A stretch of DNA of 58,186 nt from an uncultured Geobacteraceae bacterium (GTDB taxonomy: Bacteria > Desulfobacterota > Desulfuromonadia > Geobacterales > Pseudopelobacteraceae). Location: assembly GCA_903901875.1 (NCBI GenBank), contig CAIUSO010000051.1, forward strand, positions 1 through 58,186, read 5' to 3'. The notes beneath the pieces are model-generated. The model was not told the DNA's origin. It worked only from the letters and a program-made list of their open reading frames with translations, and made no database searches. The position numbers were made by a program, and so were the translations under genes. This document shows, piece by piece, positions 1 to 12,800 of this stretch. Position 1 is the first letter of the stretch; every line of letters begins with the position of its first letter.

Positions 1-1
1 G

Positions 2-898
2 GCTGGCAATGTCAGCACACAAAAATCTAATACATCCAGCATCACCGTTGATACGACGGTTGCTGCACCGTCCTTTGCGCTTCACAGCGATACTGGCAGT
101 TCTTCTGCCGACAACCTCACCAGTGACGGCGTGGTTAACGTGACTCTTGCCTCCGACATTTCCAGTTGGAGCTACTCCACCAACGGCGGTACATCCTGGA
201 GTGCTGGCAGCGGCAATAGCTTTACTCTATCCGAGGCTACATACGCCACTGGCAAGATTCTGGTCGAGCAGACGGATACCGCCGGTAACGTAAGTACACA
301 AAAATCTAATACATCCGCCATCACCGTTGATACGACGGTTGCAACGCCCTCATTTGTGCTTCACAGCGATACTGGCAGTTCTTCGAGCGACAACATCACC
401 AGTGACGGCGTTGTTAATGTGACACTCGCATCCGATGTAGCCAGTTGGCAGTACTCTACCAACGGCTGTACATCCTGGAGCACCGGCAGCGGCAGCAGCT
501 TTACGCTTTCCGAGGCTACATACGCCATCGGCACTATTTATGTTGAGCAGACCGATACGGCAGGCAACGTAAGTACGCATGGCGTTAATTCGTCAGTCAT
601 TACGGTTGATACGACGGTAGCAACTCCGTTATTTGTGCTTCACAGCGATACTGGCAGCTCTGCGACCGATAACATCACCAGTGATGGTGTGGTTAATGTG
701 ACACTTGCCTCCGATGTTTCCAGTTGGCAGTACTCTACCAACGGCGGTACATCCTGGACCACCGGCAGCGGCAGCAGCTTTAGCATTTCCGAGGCTACAT
801 ACGCTATCGGCACTATTCAGGTTGAGCAGACCGATACTGCGGGCAACGTAAGTACGCATGGCGTTAATTCATCTGCCATTACCGTTGATACCACCCTA
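2..898 (+). repeat. 279-bp tandem repeat encoding 93-residue Ig-like modules
   Basis: The string CACAGCGATACTGGCAG recurs at 83, 362 and 641, an exact 279-bp period, and the encoded modules are nearly identical ([40 protein letters not shown]). The first copy is cut by the window edge, so the array probably continues leftwards. Such near-identity at DNA level points to recent duplication or ongoing homogenisation, and copy number may vary between strains or collapse in assembly. Confidence 0.9.
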
Positions 899-3800
899 CC
901 CACACCGACGGCGGTGAGCAGTGGCAGTTACCTGAACAGTGCTGACGTTCTGGTGCAGAGCAGTGAAGTCGGTACCGCTTATCTGGTGCGGAGCGATGTT
1001 ACGGTCAACTCTCTGGCTGACATCACTAACGCTGGAAATGGTAAATGGACCAGCACCGCCATAATCTCGGCGGATACCAACACGACTCTCAGCCTTTCCG
1101 GTCTCTCCGCCGGCACCTACCACCTCTACACGCGGGATAGTGCCGGCAACCTGTCGGTGGCGGGTGGGGCGATAGTTGTCAACAGCGAGTTTGTGATCTA
1201 CGGGGAGGAAGGTTCTGGTAACGAGAGCGGCGTTTCGGTCTCCTCTGCCGGTGACGTCAACGGTGACGGCCTGGCCGACCTGATTGTCGGGGATGACGGT
1301 TCCAATTCATATGCCGGCAAGAGCTATGTGGTCTTCGGCAGAAGTGATGGTATGGCGATACACCTGTCTACCATCGCGACCGATGGTTTGAATAGTTACG
1401 GTTTCGTGATCAACGGAATTAGCCAGAGGGACTACAGCGGTTATTCGGTCTCCTCTGCCGGCGACGTCAACGGCGACGGTCTGGCTGATCTGATCGTCGG
1501 AGCTTACGGTGCCAATACATGGACCGGCAAGAGTTATGTCGTCTTTGGCAAGGGGGGCGGCACGCCGATTGAGCTGTCAGCCATAGAGGCCGGTGATGTG
1601 ACCAAGGGATTTGTGATCTACGGTGAGAGTACTTATGACAATAGCGGCTTGTCAGTCTCCTCTGCTGGTGACGTTAACGGCGATGGCTTTGCTGACCTGA
1701 TCGTCGGAGCTAGTGGGGCTACGTTGGGCTCAGGCAGCCGCCTCGGCAGGAGCTATGTCGTGTTCGGCAGGAGCAACGGAGCGGCGATTGACCTCTCAGC
1801 CATCGCGGCAGGTGATGCCACCAAGGGTTTCGTGATCAACGGCGAGAGTGACGGAGGCAACAGCGGCACTTCTGTTTCCTCCGCCGGTGACGTCAACGGA
1901 GACGGATTTGCCGACTTGATCGTCGGGGCACCAAATACCGCTTCTAATTCATGGGCCGGCAAGAGCTATGTCGTGTTCGGCAAGAGCGACGGCACGGCGA
2001 TTGACCTCTCGGCCATCGCGGCACCTGGTGCGACCAAGGGGTTCGTAATCAACGGCGAGAATGCGAGCGACAATAGCGGCATTACTGTTTCCTCTGCCGG
2101 CGACGTCAACGGCGACGGTCTGGCTGATCTGATCGTCGGGGCGACCAATACCGATTCCAATGTATATGCTGGCAAGAGCTATGTCGTGTTCGGCAAGACC
2201 TGCGGCACAGCGATTGAGCTCTCCTCCATCGCGACCGCCCTTTCAAATGACGGTTTTGTGATTAACGGCGCGAGTTCATACGACGATTCAAGTATTTCCA
2301 TCTCCTCTGCCGGCGATGTCAACGGCGATGGTCTGGCTGATCTGATTGTTGGGGCTGACAAAGCCAATTCTAGTGCCGGTAAGAGCTATGTCGTATTCGG
2401 TAAGAGCGGCGGCTCGACGATTGAACTGTCGGCTATCGAGGCCGGTGATACAAGCAAGGGGTTCGTGATCAACGGCGAAAATTCGGGAGATTTTAGCGGC
2501 TACTCTGTTTCCGCAGCCGGTGATGTCAACGGCGACGGCTTGGCCGACCTGATTGTCGGGTCACCTTGGGCGATTTCCGGCGGCAATAGTGCCGGCAAAA
2601 GCTACGTCATCTTCGGTTCCACCACCGGAGCCTTTGCGGCCGGTACGGCGGTGGATTTCATGGGAACCGCCGGCAACGACAATCTGGTCGGCACCGTCGA
2701 TCGTCAGACCTTCATCGGCGGTGCCGGCAACGACGTTATCACCGGCCATGGCGGGGCCGATGTCCTGTACGGCGGTGCCGGCAATGACACCTTTGTGATC
2801 AACAGCAGCATGATTACTGCACTCTCCAACCCATTGGGCTCCGGCGGTAACACGAGTCAACTGGCGCGCATCGACGGTGGCAGCGGCTTTGACACCATCA
2901 GCCTTGCCCAGGGGACCGGCGACTTTGACCTGACCCATATCGCCAACCAGTCGGCCAACACCCCGGATGTGGGGAGCCGTATCTCCAACATCGAGAAGAT
3001 CGACCTGGCGACGGACAGCGGCGCCAACACTCTGACCCTCTCACAGGCAGACGTCATGGATATGGCCGGCATGAACCTGATCCACGGCACCACGGCAAGT
3101 GCCGATGGGCACACCTGGACAAGCGGCACCTACACCCTCCCGGACACCGTACGGATGCATCAACTGGTGATCAACGGCGGCACCAATGACGCTGTCAATA
3201 TCGACGGCAGCTGGTCGTTCATGGGTACGGCAACTAACGGCAGCAGCACCTACAACGTCTATAACAACACCGCCGGCGCCACGGAACTGCTGGTGCAAGA
3301 CGGGGTTGGTTTCAAAGGTACACAGGTGCTGAACCTTGCCGTAGTTGCGGCAGGGGTTGGCGGGTTTGTGATTAATAATGAGTACTCGGCCACCAACAGC
3401 GGCCTATCTGTCTCCACTGCCGGCGACTTCAACGGCGACGGCCTGGCCGACCTGATCGTCGGGGTGCCTGACATTAATTCCAGTGAGGGCAAGAGCTACG
3501 TGCTGTTCGGTAAGAGCGACGGCGTAGTGATTGAACTTTCAGCCATCGCTTCGAATGTCGGGTTCGTGATCAACGCCGAGAACGCGGGCGACAATAGTGG
3601 CATGTCTGTCTCCTCTGCCGGTGACGTCAACGGCGACGGCCTGGCAGACCTGATAGTGGGGGCCCCCTACGCAAATTCCACCGCCGGCAGGAGTTACGTG
3701 GTGTTCGGCAATGGTGACAGTACGCCGGTACATCTTTCAACTATCACCTTGGGGCACGGTGGTTTCGTGATCAACGGTGAGACATCATTTGATACCAGCG

Positions 3801-6800
3801 GCTACTCTGTCTCCTCTGCCGGTGATGTCAACGGGGACGGCCTGGCCGACCTGATCGTCGGGGCTTATCCAGCCAATTCCAACGCGGGAAAGAGTTATGT
3901 AGTTTTCGGAAAGAGCGTCACAACGCCTCTAGATCTATCAACCATTGCTGCCGGTTTAGGGGGTGGCTTTGTGATCAACGGCGAGAGTGCCAATGATCAG
4001 AGCGGCATGTCTGTTTCCTCTGCCGGTGATGTCAACGGTGACGGTCTGGCCGACCTGATCGTTGGGGCCTTTAATAGTACGGCAGGCGGCATAGGTGTCA
4101 ATGCCGGTCGTAGTTACGTGGTGTTCGGCAAAACCGGTGTAGCGGCCATCGATCTCACGGCAATTACCGCCGGCAGTGGTGACGGCTTTGTGATCAACGG
4201 CGAGCATGCCGGCGACGACAGCGGCTATTCTGTCTCTTCTGCCGGTGACGTCAACGGCGACGGTTTTGCCGATCTGATCGTGGGTGCTGATGCTGCCTGT
4301 TCGGGTAACGGTAAAAGCTACGTGCTGTTTGGCGGGTGCAGTGCGTCTGTCAATCTCTCTGCCATTGCAGCCGGTACGGGGTGCGGTTTTGTTATCAACG
4401 GCGAGTCCGGCAATGGTGGCAACGGCTATTCTGTCTCTTCTGCCGGTGATGTTAACGGCGATGGCCTGGCAGACCTGATCGTGGGTAGTCCCTGGAGTTC
4501 CATCGGTGCTAATAGCGGCTCCGGCAAGAGCTACGTGGTGTTTGGCACGTCTGAATCTGTAACGGTAGAGCTTTCTGCCGTGGCTCTGGGCGTGGGCGGT
4601 TTCGTGATCAATGGCGAGAGCAAAGATGACAGTAGCGGCTATTCGGTATCCGCAGCCGGTGACGTCAACGGGGATGGTCTTGCCGACCTGATCGTGGGGG
4701 CTAGTAATGCTAACGGTAGTGCCGGCAAAACCTATGTCATCTTCGGCTCCAGCATCGGAGCTTTTGGGGCCGGTACGGCGGTTGACTGGATGGGTACCTC
4801 CCTTGATCACAGCCACGTCAGCACCGGTAGCCAGACGCTTGTCGGCGGGACTGAAAACGACACATTGATCAGCGGCGGCGGGGCCGATGTCCTGTACGGC
4901 GGTGCCGGCAACGATACCTTTGTTATCAACAGCAGCATGATCGATGCGCTGAAGGCCAATTACGGCGTTGGTGCAAACAGCAGTCAGCTGGCGCGGATCG
5001 ACGGCGGCAGCGGCTTTGACACCATCAGCCTTGCCCAGGGGATCGGCGACTTTGACCTGACGGAGATCAATAACCAGTCGGCCAACACCCCGGATGTGGG
5101 GAGCCGTATCGCCAGTATCGAGAAAATCGACCTGGCGACGGACGGCGGGGCCAACACCCTGACACTTTCGCAGGCAGACGTCAGGGATATGGCCGGCATG
5201 AACCTGATCAACAGCAGTACGGTGGCATCCATCCTCGGAACACTGGACTCTCCGAACAGCAGCTACACCCTTTTGGCAACCGAGCATTATCACCAGTTGG
5301 TCATAACCGGCACAGCTCTGGATACAGTGACGGCGTCCGGAGTCTGGTCCGATAAGGGAACGGTGGTCGCCGGTGGCATTACGTATGAGGTGTACATCCA
5401 GCGTGGCGGCCAGGGTGGTGCCCAGATCTTTGTTGAGAGTGCTGTCGACAGAAGTTCGATTGCCTCGAATCTGCCGGTAACAGTGATCACCAGCCTGACC
5501 GATTCTGCCGGTTCGATAACGGGTACGGTGAACAGCGGCGGCTCTATGGACGATGCGGCACCGCTACTTACAGGCACCGTATCAGCCACTCTCACCGTGG
5601 GGGAAGTCGTGGCCATCTACCGCGATGGGGTAAAAGCAGGAACGGCAACTGTCGTCGGAACAGCCTGGAACTGGAACGAGACGGGGTTGGGCAGCGAGGG
5701 GGCGCACAACTATACTGCATGGGTTGAGGATAGCGTGGCAGCCGAGCATGGTGCTGTGTCAGCCGCGTATCAGATCACTCTGGATACGACACCTCCGACT
5801 CCGACGCTTGGCACCGGAAGCTACCAGAGTACCGCCGCTATCCAGGTTCAGAGCAGCGAAGCCGGCACCGCCTATCTGGTGAAGGATGGCGTAAGTTTGG
5901 ATCTTGCTACGATCAACATGGTGGATAGAGCCAGTTGGAACAATGTTGAAATCGCTACGGCCAACAGCAGTACAACGCTGAGCCTTGCCGGGCTTACAGA
6001 GGGGACCTATCACCTGTACACGGTGGACGGGGTGGGAAATCTCTCTGCCGCCTCCGCGAATCAAATCACGGTGGACAACAGTGCTCCGACTCCAACGGTT
6101 GCCGGTGGAAGTTACAAAAATACTCTCACAGTCCAGGTTCAGAGCAGCGAAGTCGGTACCGCATATCTGGTGAGGGATGACGTAAGCTTGAATCTTGATA
6201 CCATCAACACGGTGGATGGCACCAGTTGGAACAGCGTTGCGATCACCACAACCACCGGCACCACAACGATGAGTCTCGCCGGGCTCACAGACGGCACCTA
6301 CCATCTTTACACGGTTGACGCATCAGGTAATCTCTCCGCCGCCTCCGCAAATGCGGTCACGGTTGATACCACCGCTCCGACGACGACGGCCGTCGTAATC
6401 ACGGTAAGCGACAACGCGGGGAGTATACAGGGGGGGGTAGCGAACGGCGGCAGCACGGACGACACCCATCCAGACATCAGCGGGACCCTGACCGCCCCAC
6501 TTGTAGCTGGTGAAACCGTCCGTGTCTCTGACGGTGCCACCTACCTTGGTGATGCATCTGTCAGCGGCCAGAACTGGAGCTTTACTGATGCACGTACTCT
6601 AACCCACGGCCAGACGGCACAGTATACGGCCCAGGTTTCCGATGTTGCCGGCAACCAGAGTGCCGCCGGTACCGCCTATTCCATCACCATTGATACGGCT
6701 CCTCCGGCAATTCCGACCGCAATCACCGTTGTGGATGACCTGACCATCCCCGCCTCGAATACCCCGCTGACCAGCGGCGGCCCATCAACCATCGATTACA

Positions 6801-9800
6801 CCCCGACCGTCAGAGGTGCGGCAGGCAGCGCCGAAGTCGGCGGCAAAGTAACCGTCTTCGACGACAGTAATGTGAACGGTATCGTTGATAGCGGTGAAAT
6901 CGTGGTCGGTATCACCACGGTGGCTGGTGACGGTAGTTGGAGTATTACCTCGCCCGGCATGAGCAACGGCTCCTATAAGCTGCGCAGCTTCGTCACGGAT
7001 GCGGTCGGTAATCAGGGCGATGCAAGTGCCGTCTTCAACCTGACGGTGAATTCCATACCGAGCCTTATCTTGCCTGTGTCTGGTGACGACTGCGTCAATG
7101 CAGCAGAAAAAGCTGCTGGTGTGGTCATAAGCGGCACCGCTACGGCTGACGCCAACACGGTCGTAGAGATCACATGGGGCGGCATAAGCCATAGTGCGAC
7201 TGTTACCAGCGGCAATTGGAGTACAACCTTCGGGACAGGCGAAATTCCTGCCGACGCCGCCGCCAGGGAAATTACCGCCCACATGAAAACCGGCGGCATC
7301 TATGTGGGAGGAATTATCCTCCATGAGGTGTTGGTTGATACCGTTGCCCCGACCACTACCTTCAGCGCTGTCGCTTTCAGTCAGGACAGTGCCGCCAACG
7401 GTGCCACTAACAACGATTTTATTACCAAAACCGCAACACAGACGATCACGGCCACACTTTCCGTCGCTTTGGCGGACGGTACCACCAATGTCAGTGCTGA
7501 AAAACTTTTTGCCTCACTGGATAACGGAACGAGTTGGACCGATGTAACCTCTTCCGTGAGCGGAACTGCGCTCACATGGAGCGGAGCAACGCTTATTGGA
7601 TCCAGCACCCTGAAGCTTAAGGTAAGAGATGGGGCCGGTAATGAGAGCACGGCCTCAACTCGGAGCTACGTGCTCGATACAACGGCTCCGACCACGACAA
7701 TAACGGCCGGGTCGTTCAATCACGACAGCGGTGCAAGTGCCACCGATTTTATTACCAATGTGGCCGGCCAGACCATCGGCGGCACCCTGAGTACCAGCCT
7801 TACGGCGGACGAGAAAGTCTACGTGTCAAAGGATGACGGTGCAAGCTGGACTGCGGTGAGCGTTACCGGTACCAGCTGGAGCCTTGCAGGGCAGACCTTG
7901 AGCGGCAGCAGCACGCTGAAGGTCAAGGTAACCGATACCGCCGGTAACGATGGCCAGGTCTGGAGTCACGCCTATGGCATCGACAGCCAGGCTCCGGTGG
8001 CGACGCTTCTGAACAGCGGCAGCCAGAAGAACAGCACCAGCGTTCAGGTAAAGAGCAGCGAAGCTGGCACCGCATATATCGTGAAGGATAGCGTCAGCTT
8101 CGATCCTGCTACGATCAACGCGGTGGATGGCACCAGTTGGAACAGCGTTACGATAGCCAATCCTAACAACAGCACAACTCTTACCCTTGCCGGTCTGGTA
8201 GACGGCTCCTACAAGCTTTATACGGTTGACACCGCAGGCAATAGCTCTGTCGCCACGACCAACGCAATCACGGTTGATACCACCGCGCCGATCGCTCCAA
8301 CGTTCTCCGTTGTCGCAGGCAACGACAACATCAATCTGTCGGAAGTGCATTCTATCATCACCGGTGGCAACGAAACGGGTGCCAGTGTTGCCCTGAGCAT
8401 TGGTGGCGTTACCCGTACCGCCACCGTCATCGGCACCGGCTGGAGCTATACCCTGAACGACGCGGATATAGCGAATATGGGACAAGGGGCTGAAACCCTC
8501 AGCGCAACCCAGACCGATATCGCAGGCAATACCAGTAATGCCGGTACCCGTGCCATCACGGTTGACACCATCGCACCATCCGCACCGACGATCTCAGTTG
8601 TTGCCAGCGACGACATAATCAGCCCGTTGGAAAAACATTCCGCCATCACCGGTAGCAATGAAACCGGTGCCAGCGTTGCCCTGGTCATCGGCGGCGTCAC
8701 CCGTGCCGCAACTGTCAGCGGTACCGGGTGGAGCTATACCCTGACCGATGCAGATATAACCAACATGGGGCAGGGAGCAAAAACCCTCAGCGCAACCCAG
8801 ACTGATGTTGCCGGCAACAGCAGCCCGGTGGTCATCCATAACATCACAGTTGATACGATTGTGCCGATGATTAATCTCTCGACCATCGGAGCCAGTGCCG
8901 CTGGTTTCGTGATCAACGGCGAGGGGAGCAGCAACTACAGCGGCTATTCGGTCTCCTCTGCCGGCGATGTCAACGGTGACGGCCTTTCTGACCTGATTGT
9001 CGGGGCTTACGGAGCCAATGCCTCTGCCGGCAAGAGCTATGTGGTGTTTGGCAAGAGCGACGGCACGGCGATCAACCTGTCTGCTATTGCGACCGGAACC
9101 TCAAACAAGGGTTTCGCGATCAACGGTGCCAGTGCCAACGACCAGAGCGGCTATTCGGTTTCAGGGGCGGGTGACTTCAACGGCGACGGCCTGGCTGACC
9201 TGCTGGTCGGTGCCTACGGAGCCAACTCCTCTGCCGGTGCCAGTTATCTGGTGTTCGGCAAGAGCGATGGCACGACGGTTGAGCTGTCAGCCATTACCAT
9301 TTCCAATACTGCCAACGGGTTCATATTCACCGGCTACTCTGCCGCCGACCAGAGCGGTTATTCAGTCTCTTCTGCCGGCGACGTCAACGGCGATGGCCTG
9401 GCCGATCTGATCGTTGGGGCTTTCGGGGCCAATGCCGCTGCCGGCACGAGCTACGTGGTGTACGGCAAGAACAGCATCACGGGTGTCTCGGGTAACTTGT
9501 CCGACATCGCAACCAGTGGTCTGTATCGGGGCTTCGCGATCAATGGCGCAACCGCTGGTGAGAAGAGTGGCTCGTCGGTATCCTCGGCGGGCGATGTCAA
9601 CGGCGACGGCCTGGCCGACCTGATCATCGGGGCAGTCGGAGCCAACGCCTCTGCCGGCAAAAGCTATGTGGTGTTCGGACAGACCGGCAACGTTGCAGCG
9701 GTCGAGCTGTCGGCCATCGCATCCGGCCTTTCGACCAAGGGTTTCATGATCAACGGCGTGACCGCTGCCGACCAGAGCGGCTATTCGGTATCTTCTGCCG

Positions 9801-12800
9801 GCGACGTCAACGGCGACGGCCTGGGCGACCTGATCGTCGGTGCCGTGGGGGCCACTGCCGGTGCCGGTAAGAGTTACGTTGTATTCGGCAAGGGGGATGG
9901 CACGGCAATTGACCTTTCAAGCATCGCAGCAGGTGCTTCAGGGAAGGGTTTTGTCATCAATGGTGTGAGTGCCGCTACCCAGAGTGGCTCTTCGGTTTCC
10001 TCTGCCGGCGATGTCAATGGCGATGGCCTGGCGGACCTGCTCGTCGGAGCCAGCGGCAGCATCGCTTCCGCCGGCAGGAGCTACGTGGTGTTCGGCAAGA
10101 GCGACAGCACGGCGGTTGACCTCTCGACCATCGAGGAGGGCTATTTGACCAAAGGTTTCATCATCAACGGCGTAAGCGGCGGCGACGTAAGCGGTATTTC
10201 GGTCTCCGCAGCCGGTGACGTCAACGGCGACGGTCTGGCCGACCTGATCGTGGGGGCCTCTGGCAGCAACGGCGGTACCGGCAAAAGCTACGTCATTTTC
10301 GGTTCCACCACCGGAGTCTTAGCCAATAGTACGTCGGTTGACTGGGTGGGGAGTGCCGGTGATGACGTCCACACCAGTGCCGGGAGCCAGACGCTTATCG
10401 GCGGCGCGGGCAGCGATACCCTGACCAGCGGTGGTGGTGCCGATGTGCTCTACGGCGGCACCGGCAACGATATCTTTGTTATCAACAGCAGCATGATTAC
10501 GGCACTCTCCAGCGGATTGGGTGCTGGTGGAAACAGCAGCCAACTGGCGAGAATCGATGGCGGCGGCGGTTTTGACACCATCCGGTTCGCCCAGAACGCC
10601 GGCAACCTGGACCTGAACCTGACGGCGATCAGGAACCAGTCGGCCAGTACCGCGGATGTCGGCAGCCGGATCGCCGGCATTGAGAAGATCGACCTGGCCA
10701 CGGACAGCGGCGCCAACATCCTGACACTTTCCCAGACGGACGTGTGGGATATGACCGGCAATGACCTGATCCACGGCGGTGGCACGGCCAGTGCCGACGG
10801 GAACAGCTGGACGAACGGAACCTACACCCTCGCTGCCAGCACCCGGATGCATCAACTGGTGATTGACGGCGGCAGCAATGACGTCGTCACTATCGACGGC
10901 AGTTGGTCGTCCATGGGGACGGTCAGTAACGGCAGCGGCAGCAGCTACAACGTCTATGACAACAGCAGTGGCACAACGGAACTGCTGGTTACAGAGGGGG
11001 TTGATTTTAAAGGCGCACAGCTGGCACTGTACCTTGCAGCCGTTGCTGCCGGTGCCGGCGGCTTCCAGATCAAGGGGGAGAGCGGCAATGTCCGGAGTGG
11101 CCAGTCGGTCTCATCAGCCGGTGACGTCAACGGCGACGGCCTTGGCGACCTGATTGTTGGAGCTTCTTGGGCTAATTTTTCTGGCGGCAGGAGCTATGTG
11201 CTGTTCGGTAAGAGCGACGGTGCAGTGATTGAGATGTCGACCATTCTGGCAGGGAGTTCGAACAGTGGTTTTGTGATCAACGGTGGGGCCTCTGTTGATT
11301 TCAGCGGCGTTTCGGTCTCCTCTGCCGGCGACGTCAACGGCGACGGCCTGGCCGATCTGCTCGTCGGGGCCAACCGGAGTGACCCGGCAGGCGTTGTTGA
11401 TGCCGGGCGAAGCTATGTGGTGTTCGGCAAGGCGGGGGGCGCGGCGATTGACCTGTCGGCCATCGATGCTGGTGGTTCGACCAAGGGTTTCGTGATCAAC
11501 GGCGTGGGGGCGAGCGACTATAGCGGCTATTCTGTCTCCTCTGCCGGCGACGTCAACGGCGACGGTCTGGCCGACCTGATCGTCGGGGCGTATCAGGCTA
11601 CTGCCAATAGTTTTGCCAAGGCTGGTAAGAGCTATGTGGTGTTTGGCAAGAGCGGCAACACCCCGGTGAATCTGACAGATGTTGCCCTGGGGAACGGCGG
11701 TTTCGTGCTCAACGGCGTGAGTGCCGGTGAACAGAGCGGCTGGTCGGTCTCCTCTGCCGGTGATGTCAACGGCGACGGCCTGGCCGACCTGATTGTTGGT
11801 GCCAGCGGAAACAGTGCCACTACCGGCAAGGGCTATGTGGTGTTCGGCAAGAGCGGCGGCACCCCGCTTGACCTCTCGACCATCGCGGTCAGCGGTTCCA
11901 CCAAGGGCTTCGTGATCAACGGCGTGGGTGCAAGCGATTTAACCGGATACTCTGTCTCCTCTGCCGGCGACGTCAATGGCGACGGCCTGGCCGACCTGGT
12001 CATTGGTGCCAAAGGGGTCAATGCCAATACCGGCAGGAGCTATGTGCTGTTCGGTAAGGCGGGGGACGCACCGGTAAATCTTTCCGATGTCGCCTTGGGG
12101 AATGGTGGGTTCGTGATCAACGGCGAGAGCCCCGCAGACATGAGCGGTATTTCGGTCTCCTCGGCCGGCGACGTTAACGGCGACGGCCTGGCCGACCTGA
12201 TTGTTGGAGCCAACGCTGTCAATGGCTATACCGGCAAGAGCTATGTGGTGTTCGGCAAGAACGACGGTACCGTGATCGAGCTGTCGACCATTGCGGTCGG
12301 CGGTTCAAGCAAGGGTTTCGTCATCAGTGGCCAGAATACGAGAGACTACAGCGGCACTTCGGTCTCCGCAGCCGGAGATGTGAACGGCGACGGCCTGGCC
12401 GACCTGATCATCGGGGCGTATCAGAAAAACGCTTACGCCGGCGTAAGCTATGTAATTTTCGGTTCATCGACCGGGGTTTTTGGCACAGGCACGGCGGTGG
12501 ACTGGAAGGGCAGTGCCGCTGATGACGTCCACACCAGCACCGGGAGCCAGACACTGATCGGTGGTGCCGGCAACGACACCTTGATCAGCGGCGGCGGTGC
12601 CGATGTGCTCTACGGCGGAGCCGGCAACGACAGCTTTGTTGTCAACAGCAGCATGATTACGGCACTCTCCAACGTATTGGGTGCGGGTGGCAACAGTGCC
12701 CAGTTGGCACGGATCGACGGTGGCAGTGGCTTTGACACCATCCAACTTGCGTCGGGAACAACCACCCTGGACCTGACGGCGATACGTAACCAGTCTGCCG

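Noticed and set aside
3956..5293. 445-codon open frame on the minus strand inside the giant gene
   Set aside because: It is antisense to FG-GAP/RTX repeats; its length comes from biased codon use and the repeat structure, and the translation is itself a low-complexity repeat shadow.
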